NCBI GenBank assembly: GCA_036524155.1
Contig: DATDCV010000705.1
Span: 1 to 5,407, forward strand
DNA: 5,407 nucleotides
Direction of reading: 5' to 3'
From: DATDCV01 sp036524155
GTDB lineage: Bacteria > Verrucomicrobiota > Verrucomicrobiia > Limisphaerales > UBA8199
Shown here piece after piece: positions 1 through 5,407 of this stretch (position 1 is its first letter; each line of letters begins with the position of its first letter). The notes beneath the pieces are model-generated. The model saw nothing but the letters and a program-made list of their open reading frames with translations, searched no databases and was not told the origin of the DNA. The position numbers were made by a program, and so were the translations under genes.

Positions 1-80
1 AACAGCGCCGGCAGCGTCGACTTGACCTTATTGCCCAAATCGATATCCACACCTGCTCGCGCGTAGGCCTTTTGTTTCAT
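1..80 (-). CDS. purM: Phosphoribosylformylglycinamidine cyclo-ligase (AIR synthetase), N-terminal fragment
   Basis: Only the first 26 codons are in the window; the gene reads leftward from an ATG at 80-78 and leaves through the left edge. The peptide begins MKQKAYARAGVDIDLGNKVK. The Y-x-x-AGVDID-x-GN block (residues 6-17) is the conserved N-terminus of PurM, as in the E. coli protein, where a similar YKDAGVDIDAGN stretch follows a short leader. PurM is the cytosolic ATP-dependent enzyme that closes the imidazole ring, converting FGAM to AIR in purine synthesis. The start is chosen because it places this block at the expected distance from the N-terminus. No convincing Shine-Dalgarno sequence precedes it. 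It is divergent from the LysM gene at 240, with 159 bp between the two starts. Identification rests on one motif in a short fragment, so the name is likely but not proven here. Confidence 0.82.
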   Translation of the reverse strand, partial: MKQKAYARAGVDIDLGNKVKSTLPAL

Positions 81-98
81 GCGGCCCAGAGATTAACC

Positions 99-139
99 GC
101 CTGCCGGGGGATGTCCACCCCAACGTAACGCCGGCAGGC
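99..139. repeat. 9-bp inverted repeat in the purM/LysM divergent intergenic region
   Basis: GCCTGCCGG at 99-107 is perfectly repeated in inverse at 131-139 (CCGGCAGGC), separated by 23 bases. Inside the loop, a short G-run (108-110) can pair with a C-run (118-121), so a branched or bulged hairpin is possible. On the purM side it would lie in the 5' leader, ending 18 bases before the ATG. On the LysM side it lies upstream of the -10 element. There is no T-run on either side, so it is not a standard intrinsic terminator. It could be an operator, a leader structure or a REP-like element; the sequence does not decide. Confidence 0.4.
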
Positions 140-167
140 AACTTTGCCGCCCCGACGGAGTTAGGTG

Positions 168-176
168 TGGTATAAT
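168..176 (+). promoter_or_regulatory. Extended -10 promoter for the LysM gene
   Basis: TGG-TATAAT at 168-176 combines a perfect consensus -10 hexamer (171-176) with the TGn extension. The best -35 candidate is TTGCCG at 144-149, with a 21-bp spacer that is longer than optimal; extended -10 promoters tolerate a weak -35. Transcription would begin near 182-184 and leave a leader of about 57 bases before the ATG at 240. This is a sigma-70-type reading from consensus alone. Confidence 0.5.
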
Positions 177-239
177 ATTCAGTGCGCGGGCCCGTTTTTT
201 TGGGTTTGCCGCGGATCGAAATTGCGGATAAATAGCTGT

Positions 240-1631
240 ATGCGCTGGCGCGTTCTGGCATTGATATCGCTTGGCGTCAATATTCTCCTGGCCGCCGCGT
301 GGCTATCGGCATCTCGCCCCGGCGCGAGCGGGTCGCTGACGACCAGCGCCTCGGCCCAGGGCGCGACCAATCTGACCACCACGAACATCCTGTTGCGCCG
401 CCAACTCTTCTCCTGGCGAGAGCTCGAGTCCACCAATTACTCCACCTATATCGCGAATCTGCGTTACTTCGGCTGCCCGGAGCAAACCATCCGCGATCTC
501 ATCATCACGGAAGTCAATGCCACGTATGCGTACCGCCGCGCGATGGAGTTGGTGACCCCGGAGCAACAATGGTGGCGCAGCGAGCCGGATACCAATGTGC
601 TCCAGGCCGCGCTCGAAAAGGCGCGCGCGCTTGATGACGAACGCCGTGCCTTGCTGACGAGCCTCCTGGGCACCAAATGGGAATCCGCAGATATGGTGAG
701 CCTGCCACGCCCGTCGCGGCCCGCGATTGTGCTCGACGGCCCAGTGCTTGGAGCGTTGTCCGCCGAAACCAAACAGACCCTCCAAGGCATCAGCGCGCGT
801 TCGGACGACCGCCTCCAGGCCTACCTCGAAGCCCAGCGCGCCGCCGGCAAGCCGGCTGATCCCGTCGAACTTGCCAGGCTCAACCAGCAGACTCGCGATG
901 AATTGGCTCGCGTTCTGCCCCCGGGCCAGCTTGAAGAGTACCTTTTGCGTTACTCTCAATCTGCCAACAATCTCCGCGAGACTCTCGGCCGCTTGCAGTT
1001 TTTCAACGCCACCCCTGACGAGTTTCGCAAGGTATTTCGCGACACCGAGGATATCGACCAGCGCCTGCAACTGCTTTCCGGCAGCGATGACCCTGCCTCG
1101 ATCCAGGCGCGGCGCTCCCTCGAAGCCCAGAAAGAAAACGCCATCAAAAACGCCCTGGGCCCGCGCCGTTACGAGGAGTATCGCCTGTTGCATGATCCGC
1201 TTTATCGCGACGCGGTGGCCACCGCGGAAGAAACCGGCACCCCGGAATCGGCCCGTTTGCTTTATCAAATCAACCTGGCCGCCGCTTCCACTCAGAATGC
1301 GATTACCAACAACCCTGACCTCGACCCGGATCAGCAAGCCGTCGCGCTCAAGGAACTCGAACTCGACCAGATGAAAGCCAACACACTGGCCACCGGTCGC
1401 CAGTTGCCACCTGATCCGTCCACCGCGACTCAGCCCATCCGCCGCACCTACACGTTGCGCCCCGGCGACACGCCCGCGGTCATCGGGATGATTTACGGTG
1501 TGCCGGAAAGCGCGATTCGCGCGGCCAACCCTAACGTCAATTTCAGCCGGCTACGACCCGGTGAGTCAATCACTATTCCCCGCAACGCGCTCGAACCTCC
1601 TGGTGGCCCCGCCCCCAGCCCCTTCAGATAG
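240..1631 (+). CDS. Membrane-anchored or secreted LysM-domain protein
   Basis: The product is 463 aa. Residues 5-22 form one hydrophobic segment after a short basic start (MRWR), so it is a signal peptide or an N-terminal membrane anchor, and the rest is probably periplasmic. Residues 59-92 (WRELES...YIANLRYFGCPEQTIRDLIITEV) look like a conserved block with a single Cys (C79). I do not know a named domain for it. Residues 93 to about 395 are mainly helical, rich in Arg, Glu and Gln. A LysM domain sits at about 403-448 (YTLRPGDTPAVIG...YGVPESAIRAANPN...LRPGESITIP); LysM domains bind peptidoglycan N-acetylglucosamine. A Pro-rich tail ends the protein. No catalytic domain is seen. The ATG at 240 is preferred over the in-frame GTG at 165, because that GTG overlaps the promoter and would add 25 unrelated residues ahead of the signal. 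No good ribosome binding site is visible. Role: probably an envelope or cell-wall-associated structural or scaffolding protein. Confidence 0.85.
   Translation: MRWRVLALISLGVNILLAAAWLSASRPGASGSLTTSASAQGATNLTTTNILLRRQLFSWRELESTNYSTYIANLRYFGCPEQTIRDLIITEVNATYAYRRAMELVTPEQQWWRSEPDTNVLQAALEKARALDDERRALLTSLLGTKWESADMVSLPRPSRPAIVLDGPVLGALSAETKQTLQGISARSDDRLQAYLEAQRAAGKPADPVELARLNQQTRDELARVLPPGQLEEYLLRYSQSANNLRETLGRLQFFNATPDEFRKVFRDTEDIDQRLQLLSGSDDPASIQARRSLEAQKENAIKNALGPRRYEEYRLLHDPLYRDAVATAEETGTPESARLLYQINLAAASTQNAITNNPDLDPDQQAVALKELELDQMKANTLATGRQLPPDPSTATQPIRRTYTLRPGDTPAVIGMIYGVPESAIRAANPNVNFSRLRPGESITIPRNALEPPGGPAPSPFR
1446..1586 (+). other. LysM domain coding segment
   Basis: This segment encodes about residues 403-449 of the protein starting at 240. 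The order of elements is typical of LysM: a first strand with TYTLRPGDT, a helix with VIGMIYGV, a turn with PESAIRAANPN, and a closing strand with LRPGESITIP. A single copy is present and lies at the extreme C-terminus. Confidence 0.85.
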
Positions 1632-1707
1632 CGCGCCACGCCTCCGCGCGAGCGTGCAGCCTCAGTCTTTCCGCCGGAGTGCGGCCGGAGCCCACCTAGC
1701 GCCAAAG

Positions 1708-1741
1708 GAGTTGCGACATTCAGACCGTTTTTTCGCAACTC
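1708..1741. repeat. Stem-loop between the LysM gene and the sugar kinase gene
   Basis: GAGTTGCGA at 1708-1716 pairs perfectly with TCGCAACTC at 1733-1741, leaving a 16-base loop that ends in a T-run (1728-1733). It lies 76 bases after the LysM stop and 115 bases before the kinase ATG. It may end LysM transcription or form part of the kinase leader, but the T-run is inside the hairpin rather than after it, so a standard Rho-independent terminator is not supported. The rest of the 225-bp gap holds two GCCGGAG copies 11 bp apart (1673-1679 and 1684-1690) and a small dyad TCGAAT-CA-ATTCGA at 1804-1817. No convincing promoter was found. Confidence 0.4.
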
Positions 1742-1856
1742 GCCATTGCCGCGCCCGGGAACGGGGCGCACTCCATACTCCGTTGGCCCGTTTCAATCGC
1801 CCTTCGAATCAATTCGACATTCGCCCTCGCTCGCGGTAGGAAGTTCGCCCACAACT

Positions 1857-2939
1857 ATGAAGTATGGCTTGAACATGACCTCGACCGCCGGGTTGGACCT
1901 GTGTTCCCTAGGCGCCCTCGTTCACCGGCTCGACACCGGCATCATTCCTTTCCGCAAAGCGACCGACTGCAAAATCCACGTCAGCGGCGGGGAGTTCAAC
2001 GTTGCGGCCAACCTGGCAGATTGTTTTCGGCTCCAGACCGGCATCGCCACAGCGATGGTGGATTATCCCCTAGGCGATCTCATCGCTGAGCGCGTTCGGG
2101 CCATGGGCGTCCGAGGATTCTACAAGCATTTCAAACACGACGGCGTGCAAGGCCCCAACATGGCGACGGTCTATAGCGACCGCGGACAAGGGGTCCGCGC
2201 GCCCGTGGTTTTCTATAACCGCTGCAATGAGGCTGCCGCCCAGCTCCGGCCGGGAGATTTTGACTGGAAGAGCATTTTCGCTGGCGGCGTCCGATGGTTC
2301 CACAGCGGCGGCATTTTCGCCGCCCTTTCCCCCACTACGCCAGAGTTGATTATCGATGCCATGCAGGCTGCGAAAGCCGCCGGGGCTATTGTTTCCTTCG
2401 ACCTTAATTACCGTGCCAAGCTTTGGAACATCTCTGGCGGAGCCGACCGGGCCGTGAGTGTCCTGGACCGCATCGTCAGGAACGTCGATGTTTTGGTCGG
2501 AAATGAAGAGGACCTGCAAATGGGTCTCGGCATTCCAGGTCCGGAAGTCGCAGCGAAGTCAAAACTCGATCCGAGCGCGTTCGTCGGCATGATCGACAAA
2601 GCGATCCGGAAACATCCGCAAATCAAAATCGTCGCCACTACCCTGCGCGAGGTCCATTCAACCAATCGCCACAGTTGGAGCGCGGTTGCCTGGATCAACG
2701 GCCAAACCTTCGTCGCACCCACGTGCGAACTCGATGTCTACGACCGCGTCGGAGGCGGCGACGGTTTCGCCGCCGGCCTCTTCTACGGCCTGCTTACTGG
2801 CGAATCTGAGCAGCAGGCGGTGAACCTCGGTTGGGCCCATGGTGCGCTGCTCACCACCTTTCCTGGCGACACCACCATGGCGACCGTCGACCAAGTCCGG
2901 TCTTTCGCCAAAGGCGGCTCGGCCAGAATCCAGCGATAA
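1857..2939 (+). CDS. kdgK: PfkB-family sugar kinase, probable 2-dehydro-3-deoxygluconokinase
   Basis: The product is 360 aa with the ribokinase/PfkB fold, somewhat longer than the usual 300-330. Seen in order: a first strand LDLCSLGALVHRLD (13-26); the sugar-binding GGEFNVAANLA (44-54); YNRCNEAAA (120-128), equivalent to the YyR-x-x-SAA block; HSGGIFAALS (149-158); FDLNYRAKLW (181-190), a block typical of KDG kinases; VGNEED (214-219); and the family signature DRVGGGD (296-302) with the anion hole and presumed catalytic base D302. Family knowledge suggests ATP-dependent phosphorylation of 2-keto-3-deoxygluconate to KDPG in the cytosol, feeding Entner-Doudoroff or uronate breakdown. Substrate is inferred; another sugar acid or fructose-like substrate is possible. 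The ATG at 1857 is chosen over a TTG at 1746, which would add 37 low-complexity residues. AGGA at 1838-1841 is a weak and distant ribosome binding site. No aldolase or dehydratase gene is adjacent in the window. Confidence 0.88.
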   Translation: MKYGLNMTSTAGLDLCSLGALVHRLDTGIIPFRKATDCKIHVSGGEFNVAANLADCFRLQTGIATAMVDYPLGDLIAERVRAMGVRGFYKHFKHDGVQGPNMATVYSDRGQGVRAPVVFYNRCNEAAAQLRPGDFDWKSIFAGGVRWFHSGGIFAALSPTTPELIIDAMQAAKAAGAIVSFDLNYRAKLWNISGGADRAVSVLDRIVRNVDVLVGNEEDLQMGLGIPGPEVAAKSKLDPSAFVGMIDKAIRKHPQIKIVATTLREVHSTNRHSWSAVAWINGQTFVAPTCELDVYDRVGGGDGFAAGLFYGLLTGESEQQAVNLGWAHGALLTTFPGDTTMATVDQVRSFAKGGSARIQR

Positions 2940-2944
2940 CCGGA

Positions 2945-3012
2945 GGACAGGCATCCTGCCTGTCTCACACTCGTTTCCGGCTGATGATCAGAGACAGGCA
3001 GGATGCCTGTCC
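2945..3012. repeat. Double palindrome (22-bp inverted repeat of self-palindromic arms) between convergent genes
   Basis: The left arm (2945-2966) and right arm (2991-3012) are perfect inverted copies over 22 bases, separated by 24 bases. Each arm is itself a hairpin: GACAGGCA, a 3-base loop, TGCCTGTC (2946-2964 and 2993-3011). The unit can therefore fold as two small hairpins or one large one. It starts 5 bases after the kinase stop and ends 10 bases before the NIPSNAP stop, filling nearly the whole gap. It may serve as a bidirectional terminator or mRNA 3'-end stabiliser, although no T-run follows. The architecture resembles REP/BIME elements moved by RAYT transposases; no such transposase is in the window. 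From memory, similar GACAGGCAGGATGCCTGTC motifs recur in Verrucomicrobiota genomes; this was not checked. Confidence 0.85.
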
Positions 3013-3022
3013 GACGCTGTCT

Positions 3023-3826
3023 TCAGATCTGTGAATACGCCGTGGGCGCCACCATCCAGTTGGTGATCTTCGAAACCGTATCCGCATATTGCGGGTCGTT
3101 CTTCATCTTGTCCCACACCGGATGCTTGCCGAACGCGCCCCAGTGTTTCTTGTGCTCGTCCTGGTTTTCGGCGGACAGCATATACGTGAGGTGCGGCAGA
3201 TTAGGGCCAATCAGCGCCTGCCCATAGAATACCGGTGCGAGCCCCACCTCGCGCATCACGTCGATTTCACCCGAGTTGAACATGTCCACCTTCTTGAGCG
3301 CCTTGAGCTCGCTGTGGCTTTCGTAGGTTCGGATCTCGAAAATCCGCGGTTTCTTTTCTTTCGAGTAAGCCGGAATTTCCAGTCTCGGCATGCCGGCGAA
3401 GGCCAGCATCAACCAGCTATCAATTCGTTCGAACGCCGGGTTCGACTTGGGCGACTGCAGGTATTCTTTACCCGCCTCTTGATAATCCTTGTCAGCGTTA
3501 AGACGAGCAGTGGCTTTGGCCAACGCATCCGGGGACGCGTAGGGGATCAAAACAAACACCGATGGATTGCCCTTCGGCTCAATCTCGGTGAACACCCCGA
3601 CAGGCTTGACCCCCAGCCTGTTCCAGGCCGGAATCGCCGCTTGCTCCAGATACCGGTCCAGCAGCTCATGGTTGGCGCCGCTCTTCAGGCGGTAGGCCCG
3701 GAGCTCGTAGTATTCTTGTTTTCCCCGAGGCCGCGCCGCAGCCAGGGCGCGTGTTTCAACAGCACCGGCCAAACCTGCTACAGTCGCCGCTGCCAATGAT
3801 CGTTTCAGGAATTCGCGTCGTTTCAT
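3023..3826 (-). CDS. Tat-exported NIPSNAP family protein
   Basis: The product is 267 aa. It opens with a twin-arginine signal (KRREFLKRS, residues 2-10) and a hydrophobic stretch AAATVAGLAGA (12-22); a plausible cleavage site follows ALA at 27-29. Export as a folded protein to the periplasm is inferred. Two tandem ferredoxin-like (dimeric alpha-beta barrel) NIPSNAP repeats follow: residues 37 to about 142 (YYELRAYRLKSG...IPYASPDAL) and about 161-265 (RIFEIRTYESHSE...VFYGQALIGPNLPHLTYMLS...HPVWDKMKNDPQYADTVSKI). Such proteins are common in Planctomycetota and Verrucomicrobiota; their biochemical role is not established, and no catalytic residues or cofactor site can be named here. The ATG at 3826 is preferred over the GTG at 3853 because it puts the twin Arg at the very N-terminus, as in typical Tat substrates. 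It is convergent with the kinase and divergent from the transporter. Confidence 0.88.
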   Translation of the reverse strand: MKRREFLKRSLAAATVAGLAGAVETRALAAARPRGKQEYYELRAYRLKSGANHELLDRYLEQAAIPAWNRLGVKPVGVFTEIEPKGNPSVFVLIPYASPDALAKATARLNADKDYQEAGKEYLQSPKSNPAFERIDSWLMLAFAGMPRLEIPAYSKEKKPRIFEIRTYESHSELKALKKVDMFNSGEIDVMREVGLAPVFYGQALIGPNLPHLTYMLSAENQDEHKKHWGAFGKHPVWDKMKNDPQYADTVSKITNWMVAPTAYSQI

Positions 3827-3959
3827 TTGTGTTATCTGGTTTCCGGCGGACACGCCGCCAGTAGTTGCGCCGACAAATACCCAAAAACCCAGAAAAGGAA
3901 ACCTCTAAAAACAGTCCTCCTAACCGGCGCGGTGGGCTTCAGCGTGAATTTTCCAGGAC

Positions 3960-3973
3960 CAGGCTTAAGCCTG
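3960..3973. promoter_or_regulatory. 14-bp perfect palindrome, possible operator
   Basis: CAGGCTTAAGCCTG at 3960-3973 is a perfect palindrome in the 219-bp region between the divergent NIPSNAP and transporter starts, 86 bp before the transporter ATG at 4046. It has the form of a dimeric regulator site, but no regulator gene is nearby and no family match is recognised. Elsewhere in this intergenic region there is an AGGAGG on the minus strand (3916-3921) with no start codon at the right distance. There is also a weak promoter-like pair, TTGAAC (4011-4016) and TTAACT (4034-4039) with a 17-bp spacer, that would start transcription almost at the transporter ATG. Confidence 0.3.
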
Positions 3974-4045
3974 CTGATAATTTCAGCCCGGATGAGGCCG
4001 TGGTTCACCATTGAACAGGCTCGTTCTGTACAGTTAACTCAGCCC

Positions 4046-5407
4046 ATGTCTCAGGCGAGCAGCGGCACTGTTGGGCTTCGGGTCCAGGTCAGCACGATGG
4101 ACCGGAATTTCTGGGTCGCAAATTCCATGGAAGCCTTCGAGCGGCTGGCCTTTTTTGGCGTGCGGGCGGTGCTCCCGTTATACCTGGTCGCGGCCAAAGG
4201 TCAGGGCATCGGCCTCTCCTACAAAGAGAAGGGTGTGATCTACATGCTCTGGGCCATTTTCCAGTGCCTGATCCCCATGGTGTCAGGTGGCTATGCCGAG
4301 GCCTACGGCTATCGCCTGAGCATGTTTGTCGCGTTTTCTCTGAATATCGTGGGGTACACCGTGATGGCCAACGCGAGCGGTTTTTGGACTATGCTCCTGG
4401 CCGCCCTTTTGGTGGGCACCGGCACGGCGATTTTCAAGCCGCCGGTTCAGGGTTCGATTGCCAAGTCCCTCAACGCCGGCAATAGCGGACTCGGCTTCGG
4501 CATTTTCTACTGGGTTGTCAACGTCGGCGGTTTCCTGGGCCCGATAGCTGCTGCTGAGTTGCGCGGCAACGAATTACACCCCACGTGGAGCTATGTTTTT
4601 TATGGCGCGGCCATCGCCACCGCGTGCAATTTCGTGCCGGCCATTTTTCTGTTCCGCGAGCCGGCACGCGACCTTGAGGCCCGCCAAAAGAAACCGCTCA
4701 AGGTTTTCACGGAGACCATGGCGATTCTTTGGAAAGACCAGGCGATGCTGCGGTTTCTGCTGGTGGTGTCGGGATTCTGGTTCATGTTCATGCAGCTCTG
4801 GGACCTCCTGCCTAATTTCCTCGATGAGTGGGTCGACACGCGTGACGTCGGTCATATTCTGAGCACGGTGCTGGGACCGACGGTCAGCGGTTTTCTTACC
4901 GCCGAGGGCGGGGCCAAGCCGGAGATTCTCATCAACATCGATTCCTTTGCTATTATCCTGTTTGTGTTGCCGCTGTCCTGGGTTTTTGGCCGATACAAAA
5001 TGATGACCTCGCTGGTGCTGGGGATGATTATAGCCCTGCTCGGCTTCGTGCTTTCGGGACTTACCAACGTGGGCTTTCTCGCGGCGGTCGGCATTTTTGT
5101 GTTCGCGATTGGCGAAATCATCTGCAGCCCAAAGTTCTCCGAGTACATCGGCATGACCGCACCCCCCGATCGAAAGGCGCAGTACATGGGTTACTCGAAC
5201 ATACCTTTCGCCATCGGCTGGGCAGCCGGCAATGGTCTCTCCGGTCCGCTTTACGAGACATTTGCTTCGCGCAATGTGCTGGCGCGCCAATACCTGATGG
5301 ACAAACTTGGGATGCTCCCCGATGCCGCCCGGGCCGTTGCCGATAAAGATCTGCTGTTCACAATCGCAGCCCGGCTTGGTGGCGGAGCCACCCCGCATGA
5401 AGCGGCC
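4046..5407 (+). CDS. POT/PTR2-like major facilitator transporter, 3' end cut by the window
   Basis: The frame is open for 454 codons to the last base, with no stop. The protein is a polytopic inner-membrane carrier. Proton-coupled oligopeptide transporter (POT) marks are visible. The E-x-x-E-R motif of TM1 is at E29-E32-R33 (MEAFERLAFFGVRAVLPLYL), where the family usually has RFSYYG. The TM4 lysine is K131 in GTGTAIFKPP, and the PTR2-type FYWVVNVGG is at 154-162. The TM10 block GEIICSPKFSE (356-366) ends in a Glu equivalent to the peptide-terminus-binding Glu of POTs. These suggest proton-driven uptake of small peptides or a related solute, but substrate is an inference. About 45 hydrophilic residues (411-454) follow the last visible membrane segment, before the expected TM12. 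The ATG at 4046 is preferred because it starts 17 residues before the first conserved residues (MDRNFWVANSMEAFER); an in-frame ATG at 3992 would add 18 residues. Neither has a clear ribosome binding site. The gene is divergent from the NIPSNAP gene. Confidence 0.85.
   Translation, partial: MSQASSGTVGLRVQVSTMDRNFWVANSMEAFERLAFFGVRAVLPLYLVAAKGQGIGLSYKEKGVIYMLWAIFQCLIPMVSGGYAEAYGYRLSMFVAFSLNIVGYTVMANASGFWTMLLAALLVGTGTAIFKPPVQGSIAKSLNAGNSGLGFGIFYWVVNVGGFLGPIAAAELRGNELHPTWSYVFYGAAIATACNFVPAIFLFREPARDLEARQKKPLKVFTETMAILWKDQAMLRFLLVVSGFWFMFMQLWDLLPNFLDEWVDTRDVGHILSTVLGPTVSGFLTAEGGAKPEILINIDSFAIILFVLPLSWVFGRYKMMTSLVLGMIIALLGFVLSGLTNVGFLAAVGIFVFAIGEIICSPKFSEYIGMTAPPDRKAQYMGYSNIPFAIGWAAGNGLSGPLYETFASRNVLARQYLMDKLGMLPDAARAVADKDLLFTIAARLGGGATPHEAA

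Noticed and set aside
165..239. 25-residue N-terminal extension of the LysM protein from a GTG start
   Set aside because: The GTG overlaps the -10 promoter element and lies upstream of the predicted transcription start; the ATG at 240 gives a normal signal segment.
303..1337. Long open frame of 344 codons on the minus strand inside the LysM gene
   Set aside because: It is antisense to a gene with a clear signal segment and LysM domain. Its translation shows no recognisable domain and looks like a codon-bias shadow typical of GC-rich DNA.
1746..1856. 37-residue N-terminal extension of the sugar kinase from a TTG start
   Set aside because: The extension is low-complexity, Pro/Ser-rich and has no kinase-family similarity. 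The ATG at 1857 gives a family-like N-terminus.
2831..3066. Short plus-strand frames across the kinase end and the double palindrome (peptides such as TGILPV and RQDACPT)
   Set aside because: They are translations of the palindromic repeat and of an alternate frame of the kinase, not genes.
3089..3799. 236-codon plus-strand frame across the NIPSNAP gene
   Set aside because: The minus strand carries the Tat signal and two NIPSNAP repeats; the plus-strand translation has no recognisable feature.
3854..4045. Possible small gene or RNA in the NIPSNAP/transporter intergenic region
   Set aside because: The transporter frame is open through part of this region, but there is no conserved-looking peptide, no start with a ribosome binding site and no recognisable RNA fold beyond the 14-bp palindrome.
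4574..5398. 274-codon open frame on the minus strand inside the transporter
   Set aside because: Its product is rich in His, Gln and Arg with no hydrophobic core, while the opposite strand carries conserved POT motifs and membrane segments.
1..5407. CRISPR array, toxin-antitoxin pair, defence system, phage or insertion sequence
   Set aside because: No regularly spaced repeats, transposase, integrase, nuclease or small paired ORFs were found; all substantial ORFs are explained by ordinary chromosomal genes.

Overview
The window looks like a chromosomal piece of a moderately GC-rich Gram-negative bacterium, most likely a member of the Verrucomicrobiota (Pedosphaera/Limisphaera-like). This placement is an inference. 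It rests on a Tat-exported NIPSNAP protein, a LysM protein of a type I associate with that phylum, the lack of good Shine-Dalgarno sequences, and an intergenic 'GACAGGCA...TGCCTGTC' palindrome pair of a kind I associate with these genomes. No mobile element, CRISPR array, tRNA or rRNA is visible.

Layout from left to right: (1) The first 80 bases, on the minus strand, are the 5' end of purM (AIR synthetase), too short to stand out as an ORF but recognisable by its conserved N-terminus. (2) Divergent from it, at 240-1631 on the plus strand, is an envelope-anchored protein with one N-terminal hydrophobic segment, a long helical charged middle and a C-terminal LysM domain. An extended -10 promoter lies at 168-176. 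(3) After a 225-bp gap with a hairpin comes a PfkB-family sugar kinase resembling 2-keto-3-deoxygluconate kinase (1857-2939, plus). (4) A 68-bp double palindrome (2945-3012) fills almost all of the 83-bp gap between this kinase and the convergent next gene. (5) A Tat-signal NIPSNAP-domain protein runs on the minus strand (3023-3826). (6) After a divergent 219-bp intergenic region with a 14-bp palindrome, a POT/PTR2-type major facilitator transporter begins at 4046 (plus) and runs off the right end without a stop.

The genes do not form an obvious pathway or operon. They alternate in strand (minus, plus, plus, minus, plus) and cover purine synthesis, envelope/peptidoglycan binding, sugar acid catabolism, an exported protein of unknown role, and peptide or other solute uptake. 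I find no evidence for a new defence, mobile or biosynthetic system. The items most worth a second look are the double palindrome, the LysM protein with its unassigned conserved N-terminal region, and the divergent POT-like transporter.
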